This document shows positions 16,160 through 23,880 of a stretch of DNA of 64,000 nt, piece by piece; position 1 is the stretch's first letter; each line of letters opens with the position of its first letter. The stretch comes from Gemmatimonadota bacterium. GTDB lineage: Bacteria; Gemmatimonadota; Gemmatimonadetes; Longimicrobiales; Gaopeijiaceae. The DNA is taken from positions 310,001-374,000 of the forward strand of contig JAJDUP010000012.1 of the NCBI GenBank assembly GCA_022826565.1, read 5' to 3'. Made by a program: the position numbers and the translations under genes. Below the pieces are notes generated by a model. It was not told the origin of the DNA and made no database searches. It saw nothing but the letters and a program-made list of their open reading frames with translations.

Positions 16160-16174
16160 CGGTGCGTTAGGGTT
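16152..16174. terminator. Perfect 9-bp hairpin shared by the convergent hepT and qhpB stop codons
   Basis: AACCCTAAC (16152-16160), loop GGTGC, GTTAGGGTT (16166-16174). The left arm contains the TAA of hepT and the right arm contains the TAA of qhpB on the other strand, so both genes end within the stem. There is no long T-run, so it may act as a bidirectional terminator or an RNA-stabilising 3' end. Confidence 0.6.
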
Positions 16175-17282
16175 GTCCCGGCGACCCGCCCGAGTCCGCT
16201 TGCGGCCCCGTTCCCTCCGGGATCATCACGAAGCTGGTCATGTCGGCGTCGAAGGTCACGGTCCGCAGGAACTCGTAGGTGGCGGCGTCGTAGACGTCGA
16301 TCGTCGAACCGGCGTTGTAGATGTAGAGCAGTTCGCCGTTCGAGCTGATCTCGAGGCCCATCCGCGGACGCCCCGCGAAGCGCTGGCGGCTCTCCACGCG
16401 CCGACCCTCCACGTCGAAGGTCCAGAACTCGTAGTTGCCGATCTGCTGCACCAGCCCGTACGCCTTCCTGCCGCCGGGCGCGAGGCGGAAGCTGACCGGA
16501 GAGCTCGGCCCCAGGGTGAAGAAGTCGACGTCCCTCTCCGCCAGGTTGACGCGCGCGATCCCCATCATGCGGCGGTCCTGCACGGGGTCGGTGAAGTTGA
16601 AGAGGCCGGTGTGGAAGCCCTCGTCGTCGTGCGGGCTCGTGGGGAAGCCGAAGCTGAAGCGCCCCAGCCCCTCCTCGATCGGGCGGGACAGGTCCCAGCG
16701 GTCCTCTTCCGTGAAGTTCTCGGTCTCGAGGACGATGATGTTGCCCCGGCTGAAGAAGTACAGGTAGTCCCCCTCGGGCGAGAACATCAGCCGCGCCCTG
16801 CGGCCGCCATCGCCCTCCGGCCACGGGATCGTGTCGGTGACCTGTTTCTCGGCCAGGTCGTACTTCAGCAGGACCGCTTCCTCGATCTCCCAGCGGTCGA
16901 TGCGCTTGGTGTAGCGCATGGTATTGAGGATGATGAACTCCTCGGCCGGGTCGACCTCCATCCCCCAGATCCGCACCTTCCGGTTCCCGCGGCTGAGGGT
17001 GAAGCTGTCGATCGACTCGCGGCTCGCCACGTCGATGATCTCGATCTCCTCGAACTCGGCGTCGCGCACGTAGATGCGCTCGTGGTCCTTCGAGAGCGTC
17101 AGCCCGATCGGGATGCCGATCGTCGTCGGGATCTTGTCCACGACCTCAAGGGTGTTCTCGTCGATGACGTGGATCGCGTGGTCGTACGCCGCCATGTAGA
17201 TGACGCCGTTGCCGCCGCCCTGGGCGAGGGCGGGCGCGGGGAGGGCCAGCAGGCCGGCGGTCAGGAATGCCGCGGCACGCAT
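16167..17282 (-). CDS. qhpB: Quinohemoprotein amine dehydrogenase beta subunit
   Basis: 371 residues with a Sec signal peptide (cleavage after PAPALA, about residue 20). The mature protein is a beta-propeller of YVTN-like blades (YDHAIHVIDENTLEVVDKI, AEFEEIEIIDVASRE), matching the seven-bladed beta subunit of QHNDH, which docks the small gamma subunit in the periplasm. Its ATG overlaps the TGA of qhpC by one base, so it is translationally coupled. The C-terminus is slightly longer than I would expect and Gly/Pro-rich. The neighbours (qhpC, qhpD, qhpA in one run) make the assignment firm. Confidence 0.88.
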   Translation of the reverse strand: MRAAAFLTAGLLALPAPALAQGGGNGVIYMAAYDHAIHVIDENTLEVVDKIPTTIGIPIGLTLSKDHERIYVRDAEFEEIEIIDVASRESIDSFTLSRGNRKVRIWGMEVDPAEEFIILNTMRYTKRIDRWEIEEAVLLKYDLAEKQVTDTIPWPEGDGGRRARLMFSPEGDYLYFFSRGNIIVLETENFTEEDRWDLSRPIEEGLGRFSFGFPTSPHDDEGFHTGLFNFTDPVQDRRMMGIARVNLAERDVDFFTLGPSSPVSFRLAPGGRKAYGLVQQIGNYEFWTFDVEGRRVESRQRFAGRPRMGLEISSNGELLYIYNAGSTIDVYDAATYEFLRTVTFDADMTSFVMIPEGTGPQADSGGSPGQP

Positions 17283-17668
17283 CACGGGAAGATCAGGTCG
17301 ATCTTGCGCCAGTCCTTCTGCGCGGCCGCGCACTTGCCCGTCCAGTCGGGCGCGTGGTTCAGCTGGTCCGGGACGTGGGCGGGCCAGAAGCAGGCCAGGT
17401 GGCAATCGAAGAGGTCGCGCTCGACCGGCTGACAGAGTCCGGCCGTGCCGCCCGTCGAGTCCACTTCCCAACCCGGCGCGAATACGAGCGAGCACCCCAG
17501 CGGGATGTGCGGCCCGGACCGGTCCGGGGAGCTTTCGAGCGCGACGACGTCGAGGTCGGCGTCGCCGTTCGCGGCCACCGGCGATGCGGCAACCTCCCCG
17601 GGCACCCCCGGTGCCACATGCTCCTGAATCCGCCGTGCCTTCTGGTTGATGGCTTTCAAGTGGTCCAT
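17282..17668 (-). CDS. qhpC: Quinohemoprotein amine dehydrogenase gamma subunit precursor (CTQ-bearing RiPP-like peptide)
   Basis: A 128-residue precursor. From Cys59 on, every position used in the Paracoccus enzyme is kept at identical spacing: Cys59-Glu68, Cys79-Asp85 and Cys93-Asp101 (three Cys-to-Asp/Glu thioether bridges) and Cys89-Trp95 (cysteine tryptophylquinone, CTQ). Motifs: APGWEVD, LCQPVERDLFDCHLACFWP, AHVPD. Preceding them is a leader of about 50-58 residues (MDHLKAINQKARRIQEH...), longer than the 28 I recall for Paracoccus. An extra Cys113 lies outside the known bridge set. The peptide is modified by QhpD and QhpG, trimmed by QhpE and exported. It lies between qhpD (66-base gap) and qhpB (1-base overlap). 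Confidence 0.93.
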   Translation of the reverse strand: MDHLKAINQKARRIQEHVAPGVPGEVAASPVAANGDADLDVVALESSPDRSGPHIPLGCSLVFAPGWEVDSTGGTAGLCQPVERDLFDCHLACFWPAHVPDQLNHAPDWTGKCAAAQKDWRKIDLIFP

Positions 17669-17734
17669 TTGCCGGCCTCCTTTGTCACCGGCGATCTCTG
17701 ATCATGATGTCCTGTCATGATTCATGATCGCCGA

Positions 17735-19186
17735 TCATGATTCGAACTGTTCCAGATAGCCCGGATTCCGGACCGCGATCTCGCCGTAGACCTCCAGGCA
17801 GGTGTTGGTCCAGCTCCGGATCCAGTCGCAGTAGTGCAGGTTCGCCACGCCCGTGTCGCCGTAGCGCACATGCGCCTCGTGATAGCATCCGCCGGCGCAG
17901 AGCGGCCGTGCCCAGCAGGTGCTGCAGTCTGTCTTGTTGGCCACGTGGTGGTGCCCGAGGAACTCGAACTGGCGCTTGCGGTCGAGCCCGGTGTCCACCG
18001 AGCCGATGCTGTGATCGTCCGAGCCCGCGAAGCGGTGGCAGAGCGCGACCTCGCCGTCGGTGGCGACGCCCATCAGCCCGAGTCCGGCGCCGCAGGGGAA
18101 GGCCTTGCTCACGCCCTTGTGGATCTCCTCGATCGTGTCCTTCACGTTCGAGAAGCCGTGGTGCTTGTCCTCGACCGCGAAATCCAGAAACTCCCGCGCC
18201 AGCTCCTGGAACTGGCCGAGCATGCGGTCGAAGCCGGTGTCCTCGATCGCGTAGCCGCGTCCGTCGGCGGTCGTGACGGGGGCGAACCCGACCTCCCAGA
18301 AGCCGATCTCGTTGCGCAGATGGTGGAAGATCCGCGACACGTCCAGGGTCTGCCGAGTGAGCGTCACCCGGGCCCCGATCGGGCGGGTGCGGTGGCGCTC
18401 CAGCAGGCGCTTTATCTTGGGCATCGCGTAATCGTAGCTGCCCATCCCGTTCTTGAAGACGCGGAACCTGTTCTGCATCTCCTTCGGCCCGTCGATGCTT
18501 ACCGTCACGCCGATCCGGTTGTCCGCCAGCCAGTCGATCACCTCGTCGCGGAGCAGCGTGCCGTTCGTGGTCAGGGAGAAGTCGACATCCTTCCCCAGCT
18601 CCTTGGCCCGTTCGCGCGCATAGGCCGCGGTCTTCCTGAGGACCTTGAAGTTGAGCAGCGTCTCGCCGCCGAAGAAGGTGAGGTGCGCGACCGGCAGATC
18701 GCCCGACTGCTCGAACATGAAGTCGACGCTCTTCCGCGCGGTCTCCTCGCTCATGTAGTTGGGCGCCGGGTCGCAGGTCGTGTCGACGATCTTGTCCTCG
18801 CCGTACTCGTAGCAGTAGGTGCACGCCAGGTTGCACTTGTTGGTGACGTTGAGGACCATCGTCGTCAGCGGGAAATCCGCCTGGGGGAGCACCCGCGGGA
18901 AGGTCTCCTTCGGGGCCGTGGTGAGGCCGATGGCCTGCACGCGCATGAGTTCGGCGAGGCTGCGGCGGACGGTGTCCTCGCCGAAGCGCGGGGCGAGGGC
19001 GGCGACGATGTCGTTTTCGCTCGCGGCGCCCGCTTCGAGGGTCCGGAGGACGGCCAACGAAGCTTCGTCGAGGTGGAAGACGGCGGCCGAGGGGACCAGG
19101 TAGAGGAAGGTCTCGCCGCCGGCTTCGAAGGGGTGGAATTCGCGCTGGGCGAGGAAGGTGGTGTCGGTGGCGAGGGCGGTGCTCAT
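17735..19186 (-). CDS. qhpD: Radical SAM/SPASM maturase of QHNDH gamma subunit
   Basis: 483 residues. The N-terminal ~95 residues resemble a PqqD/RRE-like peptide-binding region (FYLVPSAAVFHLDE-type segment). The radical SAM cluster motif is CNLACTYC (Cys118, Cys122, Cys125), followed by FFGGETLLN and TTNGTLL. A Cys-rich SPASM-type C-terminus holds two auxiliary clusters (FPCGAGLGL, CSTCWARPLCAGGCYHE, HYCDW, NTC). QhpD installs the Cys-to-Asp/Glu thioether bridges in QhpC. The ATG overlaps the TGA of qhpA (ATGA). The open frame continues far upstream through qhpA in another frame, but the 19186 start gives the family N-terminus. Confidence 0.92.
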   Translation of the reverse strand: MSTALATDTTFLAQREFHPFEAGGETFLYLVPSAAVFHLDEASLAVLRTLEAGAASENDIVAALAPRFGEDTVRRSLAELMRVQAIGLTTAPKETFPRVLPQADFPLTTMVLNVTNKCNLACTYCYEYGEDKIVDTTCDPAPNYMSEETARKSVDFMFEQSGDLPVAHLTFFGGETLLNFKVLRKTAAYARERAKELGKDVDFSLTTNGTLLRDEVIDWLADNRIGVTVSIDGPKEMQNRFRVFKNGMGSYDYAMPKIKRLLERHRTRPIGARVTLTRQTLDVSRIFHHLRNEIGFWEVGFAPVTTADGRGYAIEDTGFDRMLGQFQELAREFLDFAVEDKHHGFSNVKDTIEEIHKGVSKAFPCGAGLGLMGVATDGEVALCHRFAGSDDHSIGSVDTGLDRKRQFEFLGHHHVANKTDCSTCWARPLCAGGCYHEAHVRYGDTGVANLHYCDWIRSWTNTCLEVYGEIAVRNPGYLEQFES

Positions 19187-20976
19187 CTCTGGCTCCCCAT
19201 GTCCGAGGTTCTGCGCGCGCCGCCCGGGACCATCTGGACCCGCCACGGCTCCCACCGCATGTAGAGCGGCACCGTGACGATCAGGTGGGCGCGTCCCCGC
19301 ACTTCCGTGCCGTCCGGGCCGCGATAGGTCGCGACCGTCCAGACGTCGCCGACGTTGTTGCGCATGCCTTCGCGGTCGGGGTTGGGGCCGTCGAGCGCCG
19401 GGTGGAAGAGGCCGTTTGCGTCGAGCGAGCCCACGTACTCGATGTCGTCGTCGTCGAAGATCGCCGAGTACTCCTCCATCGACCATTCGACGTCGACCAA
19501 GCCGAGGTCGAGGTCGTCGTCGGTGTCGGGCTCGCCGTCGGCGCCGTTGCTGAAGGCGGTGGCCTCGAACTGCGCGTATCCGCGGGGGAAGGCGCCGCCG
19601 CCGAGCCGCGCCATGCCGGCTTCGGGGGTGACGAGGATGCGGTCGACGGTCTCGTAGACGGTCAGGTGGCCGGGCACGGGGCGGCCCGCGAGGAAGACGT
19701 CCCGGGCACCGGGGGCGGCATCGCCGGCGGCGGTGACCTCGGCGGCGAACATGTCGGGGGCGCTCGCGGTCACGCTCACGACTTCGACGCCGGGGCCGAG
19801 GTCGAGGTCGGCGGCGCCCAGCCCGGTCGGAAGGTTCGCGCCGTGCACGGTGACGGTGGCGCTGCTGCCGGAGCGGAGCGCGCCGGGGTGCAATCCCAGA
19901 ACCACGGGGCCGTCCGCCCGCACGAGTGTGACATCGGGTCCGAACTCGTCGTAGTCGCCGGCGAACCAGCGGCCGTTGATCTCGTTCCAGCCGCGCTCCA
20001 CCATCATCACCTCGCGCAGCGCGTTCTCCTCGCTGGCCCCCTCGAAGGAGCGGCCGCGCCACTGGTAGCCCGTGTAGACGATCGCGCGCCCGTCGCGCTC
20101 GACCTGTTCGCCGGAGCGGGCGTAGGCGTAGCGGATCTGCGTGTCGAAGTTGCCCTCGTCGGCGGCCTGCGAGATCTCGACCGTGCCGTAGATCGGACCG
20201 CGGCCGGGGTCGTGACCCCGCAGCGCCCAGGTGCCGGCGATCCGCGGCGGCCGCATCGTCGCCGACCACGAACTCCATTCGGCGGTGGTCAGCGGAAACT
20301 TGCCCGAGAGCTCGTCGATCGCCTTGTCCATCGGGTGGCGGCTGTCCGCCCCGTCGGGGCCAGGCGGCCCGAACCGCCGGAATCCCTGCGTGTCGGACAG
20401 CGGATAGTAGCCGCGGTGCATCGCCATGAGCAGGTCCCACTCTTCCTTCGTCCTGCGCTGGGTGACGACGCGGCCCATCGAGTGGCAGCTGCTGCAGGTG
20501 CGGTCAACGTCCTCGTCCCCATCGTGCGCTTCCTCGTACGACCAGTCGATCAGGCGCCGCTCGACCTCGAAGCGGGCGGGGCGCAGCTCTTCGGGCGCGA
20601 TGCCGTGGTGGTCGGACAGGTAGCGCACGATGTCGCGGGCGGTCTCCGGCTCAAGTTCGACATCGTTGAGGGTCACCATGCGCCGGATCGACTGCTGCCA
20701 CCCCTCGGGCGTCTTCCGCATGTACGAGACGCGCGTCATCATCCCGTCGTCGTCGACGGCGTGGCACTGGTCGCAGGTGTCGATGACCAGCTGGTCGGTG
20801 ACGGGGATCCCGGTGCCGTTCGCGTCGTCGCCGGACTGCTGGGCGGATGCGGCCGGGGAAAAAGCCAGGGAAAGGAGCAACGCCGACAGCGCCGGCACCA
20901 CGGGGAGCGACAGGGGTTGCGTGCGTCCTGAAGTGCGGTTCCCGCCGCTCCCTGTCCTTCCTCTCCCTGGGCTCAT
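19183..20976 (-). CDS. qhpA: Quinohemoprotein amine dehydrogenase alpha subunit (dihaem)
   Basis: 597 residues with a signal peptide (cleavage near PAASAQ). Two c-type haem sites are seen: CDQCH (68-72) and CSSCH (161-165), with RRMVTLNDVEL as a likely Met ligand region. After the dihaem domain come Ig-like beta domains (for example GSSATVTVHGANLPTGLG) as in the known structure. Periplasmic; haems pass electrons from CTQ in the gamma subunit to the respiratory chain. The product oxidises primary amines to aldehydes. It is longer than I recall for typical QhpA proteins. It is the first gene of the coupled A-D-C-B run; a VapBC-type pair separates it from the qhpG-like gene. Confidence 0.9.
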   Translation of the reverse strand: MSPGRGRTGSGGNRTSGRTQPLSLPVVPALSALLLSLAFSPAASAQQSGDDANGTGIPVTDQLVIDTCDQCHAVDDDGMMTRVSYMRKTPEGWQQSIRRMVTLNDVELEPETARDIVRYLSDHHGIAPEELRPARFEVERRLIDWSYEEAHDGDEDVDRTCSSCHSMGRVVTQRRTKEEWDLLMAMHRGYYPLSDTQGFRRFGPPGPDGADSRHPMDKAIDELSGKFPLTTAEWSSWSATMRPPRIAGTWALRGHDPGRGPIYGTVEISQAADEGNFDTQIRYAYARSGEQVERDGRAIVYTGYQWRGRSFEGASEENALREVMMVERGWNEINGRWFAGDYDEFGPDVTLVRADGPVVLGLHPGALRSGSSATVTVHGANLPTGLGAADLDLGPGVEVVSVTASAPDMFAAEVTAAGDAAPGARDVFLAGRPVPGHLTVYETVDRILVTPEAGMARLGGGAFPRGYAQFEATAFSNGADGEPDTDDDLDLGLVDVEWSMEEYSAIFDDDDIEYVGSLDANGLFHPALDGPNPDREGMRNNVGDVWTVATYRGPDGTEVRGRAHLIVTVPLYMRWEPWRVQMVPGGARRTSDMGSQR

Positions 20977-21096
20977 CGCTGCCGCGTCCCTCCCGCTTCA
21001 AGGTGATGCACGTGATTCACGGGCCCTCGCGCCGTGGGCGACCTCTACGATAGGAAGGAGGCGGACACGGCGCAAAGTAGCGCGCGCCGCCTCCCC

Positions 21097-21498
21097 CTAA
21101 TCGCGATCGCGACAGCGGAAGGTGCACCGACACCCTGGTGCGCGTCTCAACCGGTCGTCCAGGGTCGCGAGCGGGGCATCGAGCGATTCCGCAAGGGCCA
21201 CGTACCAGGCGTCGTAGGGAGTGACGTTGTCGCGAAGCGCCCATGCTCGCCGCGCGAACGGCGCGAAGGGAAAGAGCTCGAATCGCAGATCCAGGAGGTC
21301 CTGAAGCGCGAGGGCCGCAACGCTTCCTGGAATCTCACCCTGCAACGCCGCGCGCCGCAGGACGTTGGCCACTTCCACGGGCATGTGGTGCGGTGCCGCC
21401 AGCGGCCCGCGCGCCAGTTGCTCGCTGGCCCACGCCCCCTCCGGCCCGGCGTCGATCAACGCGGAAGCGACGACGGTCGCGTCCACGACCAGCGTCAT
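21097..21498 (-). CDS. vapC: PIN-domain RNase toxin, VapC-type
   Basis: 133 residues. The four acidic PIN residues are in place: Asp6 (VVDATVV), Glu42 (PVEVANVL), Asp96 (TPYDAWYVALAE) and Asp114 (LATLDDRL). Length is normal for VapC. The ATG overlaps the stop of the antitoxin gene (ATGA). The pair lies between the qhpG-like gene and qhpA on the same strand. Confidence 0.88.
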   Translation of the reverse strand: MTLVVDATVVASALIDAGPEGAWASEQLARGPLAAPHHMPVEVANVLRRAALQGEIPGSVAALALQDLLDLRFELFPFAPFARRAWALRDNVTPYDAWYVALAESLDAPLATLDDRLRRAPGCRCTFRCRDRD

Positions 21499-21731
21499 CG
21501 GCGATCCTCGTCGCGATGGCGGAGAATGGCCGCCGCCGACAGTCTCGTTCCGGTCACCGCCTTACGCTTCTCGATGCGCGCGAGCACGTCGGCGACATCC
21601 GGCCGGCTGGCGAGTTCGATCAACGCCGTCTTGAGGTAGGACTGGAGGGAATGTCCGTTGGCCGCCGCTCGCGACGCGAGTTCACGGCAGACTCGCTCGG
21701 GAACATCCCGGACTGTGATGGATTTCTGCAT
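21495..21731 (-). CDS. vapB: Ribbon-helix-helix antitoxin, VapB/FitA-type
   Basis: 78 residues from ATG 21731. The N-terminus MQKSITVRDVPERVCRELA followed by NGHSLQSYLKTALIEL is the ribbon-helix-helix pattern of FitA/VapB antitoxins, which bind their own promoter and block the PIN partner with the C-terminal tail. It overlaps vapC by four bases. The promoter region near 21725-21745 is relatively AT-rich and contains the repeated TGCATG element. Confidence 0.85.
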   Translation of the reverse strand: MQKSITVRDVPERVCRELASRAAANGHSLQSYLKTALIELASRPDVADVLARIEKRKAVTGTRLSAAAILRHRDEDRR

Positions 21732-21784
21732 GCATGTATTATGCTGGTGATGCCTGTGTTTTGCAAGCAGAGGGTGGTCCAGTG

Positions 21785-23311
21785 CTACGATCCAGGTCCC
21801 GGCACCAGCACCCCATCCGCGATCAACAGCGCCACCACGCCGATGAAATTGGCCAGGTCGACCGGAGGCAGGTCTTCGCGGGCCGCCCACTCGGAGTACG
21901 CTTCGTAGAGGGCGCCGGGGTTGGGCGAGCCGGTGGCGAGGTGGACCACGCGGAGCAGGTCGACATCGCGGAAGAAGCGGACGCCGCCGGGGAAGCGGGG
22001 GGTGACGAGTGCCGGCGCCATGCGGATGCGGTTGCCGATGACGAGCGGTCGGTCGGCCGTCTCGCGGCGTCCCACCCGCAGGCGTCCGGAGCCGAGGCGG
22101 AGTGCGTGGAAAGCCGCTCGCACCTCGGGATCGTCGCGGAGAGTCTCGGCGTCGGGTCCGTCGGGCGCGTTGGCGTCGGCTGCGGACTGGGGCTGGTCGG
22201 CGAGCCAGCGCGCGCGGCGCTCCCAGAAGGCGTCCGGCGCCCTTTCCCCCACCTCGTCCACCTCCACCGCCAACCCCTCCCGCAACGACCGGTACATCGC
22301 ACGCTCCCGGTCGCTGTAGAAAGCGGTCGCGGCTCCCGCCAGCTCCGGCGTGCGGATCGCAGTGTTCACCGTGACGGCCGCCAGCCACGCCGACGCCAGC
22401 GCCTTCTTCACTCCGTACGACGACATCGGGTCCGCGAACGAGGCCGCGTCGCCCACGAGCAGCGCCCGCCCCACCGCGAACTCCGACGACGTGTACATCG
22501 ACGCGGTCACCGCCCAGGCGTCGCCGGCAGGCACGGCGGAGTTGGTGATGGAGCGCATGAGGGCGGTGTTCTCGATCTCGGCCTCGAAGGCAGCCGAAAG
22601 GTCGGCGGCCCCCTCCAGCACGTCCTGGAGTTGAGGGTCGACCATCACCGCCACATGACGCTCCCGTTCCGAGGTGGGCACCGACCAGGCCCAGCCGCGC
22701 TCGAAGCTCTCCACCAGGGCGTGGGTCGCGTCGACGTTCGCCCACCCATCCTCGCTGCGATACCTGCGCACGACTGCGAGCGTCGGCGCCTCGGCCTCGA
22801 GCACCCGGTAGCGGCGCGCCAGCACGCCCGCACGCCCAGTGCAGTCCAGCACCCAACCCGGCGCGATCTCCACGCGCTCCCCGGCATCCAGCACCACCTC
22901 GACCCGCCACCCCTCCCCGTCACCCACCCGCTCCGGCAACCTCGCCACACCCCCCACGATCTCCGCCCCGGCCCCCGCCGCCGCCTCACGCAGCAACCCG
23001 TCGAACCGCGACCGCAGGATGTGGAACCCGGTGGCGCCCCCCGCGAAGTCGTCCCGGCGGCCCTCACCACCCCACAGCGCCGTGTTCCCCCCGTTCGGGT
23101 GGAATCCCCCCGCCTCCACCACCCCGAGCAGCCCCGTCGCGGCGAGGATCTTGCGCGTACTGGGCGGCAGCGATTCGGCGAGGGACTGCGCGGCGGGGTC
23201 GGCCGCCCGCTCGACCACCACGACTTCGTGGCCCCACCGGGCGAGGAGTCGGGCCGCGGCGGCACCGGCCGGCCCGCCGCCGAGGATGAGGACTTGTGGT
23301 TCGCTGGTCAC
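21785..23311 (-). CDS. qhpG: FAD-dependent monooxygenase/halogenase-fold flavoprotein, QhpG-like
   Basis: About 508 residues from GTG 23311; the frame is open to 23452 but the region upstream of 23311 does not look like this family, which begins at QVLILGGGPAGAAAARLLA (FAD-binding GxGxxG). Other marks are the RSRFDGLLRE-type segment, the GDAASFADPMSSYGVKKAL motif of the second FAD contact, and a long C-terminal helical tail. QhpG is the flavoprotein that dihydroxylates the QhpC Trp on the way to CTQ. It lies directly upstream of the qhpADCB run (with vapBC in between), which makes that role likely. Another tryptophan halogenase-like role cannot be excluded. Confidence 0.72.
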   Translation of the reverse strand: MTSEPQVLILGGGPAGAAAARLLARWGHEVVVVERAADPAAQSLAESLPPSTRKILAATGLLGVVEAGGFHPNGGNTALWGGEGRRDDFAGGATGFHILRSRFDGLLREAAAGAGAEIVGGVARLPERVGDGEGWRVEVVLDAGERVEIAPGWVLDCTGRAGVLARRYRVLEAEAPTLAVVRRYRSEDGWANVDATHALVESFERGWAWSVPTSERERHVAVMVDPQLQDVLEGAADLSAAFEAEIENTALMRSITNSAVPAGDAWAVTASMYTSSEFAVGRALLVGDAASFADPMSSYGVKKALASAWLAAVTVNTAIRTPELAGAATAFYSDRERAMYRSLREGLAVEVDEVGERAPDAFWERRARWLADQPQSAADANAPDGPDAETLRDDPEVRAAFHALRLGSGRLRVGRRETADRPLVIGNRIRMAPALVTPRFPGGVRFFRDVDLLRVVHLATGSPNPGALYEAYSEWAAREDLPPVDLANFIGVVALLIADGVLVPGPGS

Positions 23312-23617
23312 TGGCGTAGTCGTTGTGTCCTGATGCAGTCGCAATAACGGGTCAATACTGATGGGCCGGGAGGTCAACGTGCGTAGAGTATGGCAGGTTT
23401 TGCTCTCGGTCGCCGGACGGAAACGCAACCGGCACGCCAGGAAAGACCTCAAGGAGGTGCTGCTGGCTCCAGAGCCTCGTACCGAGGATCTGGTACCCCC
23501 TCGTACCAGGCATCGTCACCGCAAAACAATTTCGACTTGAGCAAACCCCACATTCCGTGTAGCTTATCTGCCCCTCGCCAGCGGGTGTCGCGAGACATGC
23601 GCCGGCGAGCTGCAGAC
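23312..23617. other. Intergenic region upstream of the tRNA pair
   Basis: No gene is supported in these 306 bases. CCTCGTACC is directly repeated at 23475 and 23499, flanking GGTAC/GTACC inverted copies. The right part is AT-richer and holds a candidate tRNA promoter. Confidence 0.5.
23537..23565 (+). promoter_or_regulatory. Candidate promoter for the tRNA-Glu/tRNA-Val unit
   Basis: TTGAGC (23537-23542), 17-base spacer, TAGCTT (23560-23565), about 50 bases before the tRNA-Glu 5' end. It is the only plausible sigma-70-like pair in the local AT-rich patch. Confidence 0.4.
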
Positions 23618-23690
23618 GCCCCCATCGTCTAGTGGACTAGGATACCTGGTTCTCAGCCAGGAGACCGGGGTTCGATTCCCCGTGGGGGTA
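23618..23690 (+). tRNA. tRNA-Glu (anticodon CTC)
   Basis: Complete cloverleaf: acceptor GCCCCCA (23618-23624) pairs with TGGGGGT (23683-23689), discriminator A. Anticodon arm CCTGG-TTCTCAG-CCAGG with anticodon CTC at 23652-23654. T arm CCGGGGTTCGATTCCCCG. CCA is not encoded. The tRNA-Val starts five bases later, so the two are probably one transcript. Confidence 0.95.
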
Positions 23691-23695
23691 CTCAA

Positions 23696-23768
23696 GGTCG
23701 CTTAGCTCAGTCGGTAGAGCACTACGCTCACATCGTAGGGGTCGCTGGTTCGAGTCCAGCAGCGACCA
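23696..23768 (+). tRNA. tRNA-Val (anticodon CAC)
   Basis: Acceptor GGTCGCT (23696-23702) pairs with AGCGACC (23761-23767), discriminator A. Anticodon arm CTACG-CTCACAT-CGTAG with anticodon CAC at 23729-23731; T arm GCTGGTTCGAGTCCAGC. CCA is not encoded. It is followed by the hipBA accessory block, but I saw no duplicated tRNA 3' end that would mark an integration site. Confidence 0.95.
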
Positions 23769-23880
23769 TTCCAGCCAATCGGCGCTCGCTGGTTCCGTCC
23801 GGTGGTCCCGCAGAAACGGGCAGGGACACGCGCATGTTCGGATGGGACAAGGGGACTGCGGTCGCGGCCCCTCCCGCTCT

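Noticed and set aside
17735-20440. A 901-codon frame through qhpA and qhpD
   Set aside because: The first half is the wrong frame of qhpA (Arg-rich, no motifs). The QhpD family start is at 19186, coupled to the qhpA stop.
23696-23880. tRNA-Val as an integration site for the hipBA block
   Set aside because: I found no duplicated tRNA 3' end and no integrase in the window, so it is not claimed as an att site.
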